This document shows, piece by piece, positions 39,429 to 39,791 of a DNA stretch of 39,791 nucleotides. The first letter of the stretch is position 1; each line of letters opens with the position of its first letter. The translations under genes and the position numbers were made by a program. The notes below the pieces were generated by a model that saw nothing but the letters and a program-made list of their open reading frames with translations, had not been told where the DNA came from and made no database searches. This DNA is from an uncultured Collinsella sp. (GTDB taxonomy: Bacteria > Actinomycetota > Coriobacteriia > Coriobacteriales > Coriobacteriaceae), in contig CAAENO010000169.1 of NCBI GenBank assembly GCA_900757385.1, forward strand, positions 1-39,791, written 5' to 3'.

Positions 39429-39791
39429 TGGCCGTGACGCGACTCTCCGACCCGACGCCGCGCATGACTCTCTCGCGGGCCCTGCTCTCCGAGGCCCTGC
39501 GCCTGGCACGCTCCCCGCTCACGGCGGTGCACCTCGTCTGCGGCCTGGCAGCCGGTCTTGCCTGCGGCGAGTACTTCTCCGTAGCCCGATGGGACCCGGC
39601 GCTGGGCGCGGACGCCTACGCCCAGTTCCTCGGCGCCCTCATGCCGCTCATGTCCGCCATCGTCTGCGGGCTCGCCGTGGACGAGGAGCGCGCTGCCGGG
39701 CGCCTCGCCAACCTTACGGCGGTCCCCTCGCGCGGGCGCGCCGTCGCGGCGAAGCTGCTCGCCCTTGCGGCGCTCGGCGCCGCCGCGCTGG
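39428..39791 (+). CDS. Second lantibiotic-type ABC permease (LanG/MutG-like), cut by window end
   Basis: ATG 39428 overlaps the previous stop (TGATG) and the frame is open for 121 codons to the window edge. The translation starts MAVTRLSDPTPRM and contains LSEALRLARSPLTAVHL, AYAQFLGALMPLMSAIVCGL and DEERAAGRLANLTAVPSRGR, the shape of a MutG-type permease: membrane segment, extracytoplasmic loop, membrane segment, then a cytoplasmic E-R-x-A-G-R block. With the two genes upstream it completes a LanFEG-like set. An RBS GAGAGG overlaps the preceding gene. Confidence 0.82.
   Translation, partial: MAVTRLSDPTPRMTLSRALLSEALRLARSPLTAVHLVCGLAAGLACGEYFSVARWDPALGADAYAQFLGALMPLMSAIVCGLAVDEERAAGRLANLTAVPSRGRAVAAKLLALAALGAAAL

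Overview
The window looks like a stretch of chromosome from a member of the Coriobacteriia (Actinomycetota), most like Collinsella. This is inferred from gene content, not from a database match. The core genome is G+C-rich and rich in GAG, CTC and GNC codons. It carries both RNase J and RNase Y, a SpoVS gene outside any sporulation cluster, SOS boxes of the GAAC-N4-GTTC type, and the actinobacterial order pgsA - FHA protein - MerR regulator. Nearly all of it is densely packed housekeeping DNA. I see no rRNA, tRNA, CRISPR array, transposase or phage gene.

Layout. (1) 1-5005: mtaB, phoH, ybeY, dgkA, era and recO, overlapping or closely spaced, for tRNA modification, ribosome maturation, lipid recycling and repair. 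(2) 5006-9782: rpsO, pnp and rnj, each with a structured leader; rpsO and pnp are followed by clear terminators. (3) 9784-17167: ftsK, a RodZ-like membrane HTH protein, yajQ, rimO, pgsA and a stand-alone CinA/PncC domain. (4) 17168-22563: recA under a textbook LexA promoter, recX, rny, an unassigned GHKL ATPase and spoVS. (5) 22603-26206: miaB, miaA and hflX as one overlapping block. (6) 26191-29095: the SOS hub. lexA is translationally coupled to a membrane acyltransferase, and diverges from a LysM membrane protein resembling YneA/DivS, which is followed by nrdR and dut. (7) 29096-29488: a gene-free convergent gap holding two inverted copies of a palindromic element with a shared core and different arms. 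(8) 29489-33552: an MGDG-synthase-like glycosyltransferase, trxB, a DUF1836 regulator and a DegV protein. (9) 33718-37536, minus strand: an operon of pgsA-like, GarA-like FHA, FtsR-like MerR, apt and a secreted NlpC/P60 hydrolase. (10) 37537-39791: a boundary with orphan hairpins, then a visibly more G+C-rich lantibiotic-immunity-type ABC transporter (LanF-, LanE- and truncated LanG-like).

How it fits together. RNA decay (PNPase, RNase J, RNase Y), translation fidelity (MtaB, RimO, MiaB, MiaA, YbeY, Era, HflX) and DNA damage response (RecA, RecX, RecO, LexA, LysM division inhibitor, NrdR, Dut) are concentrated here. The recA and LysM-gene promoters share the same design, with an SOS box filling the spacer between -35 and -10. 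The most unusual items are the paired palindromic elements at 29111-29475, a near-identical 26-base operator-like element before the DUF1836 gene and degV, a 12-bp inverted repeat that buries the nrdR start codon, six TTTGG-type motifs at about 11-bp spacing upstream of recA, and the uncharacterised GHKL ATPase between rny and spoVS.
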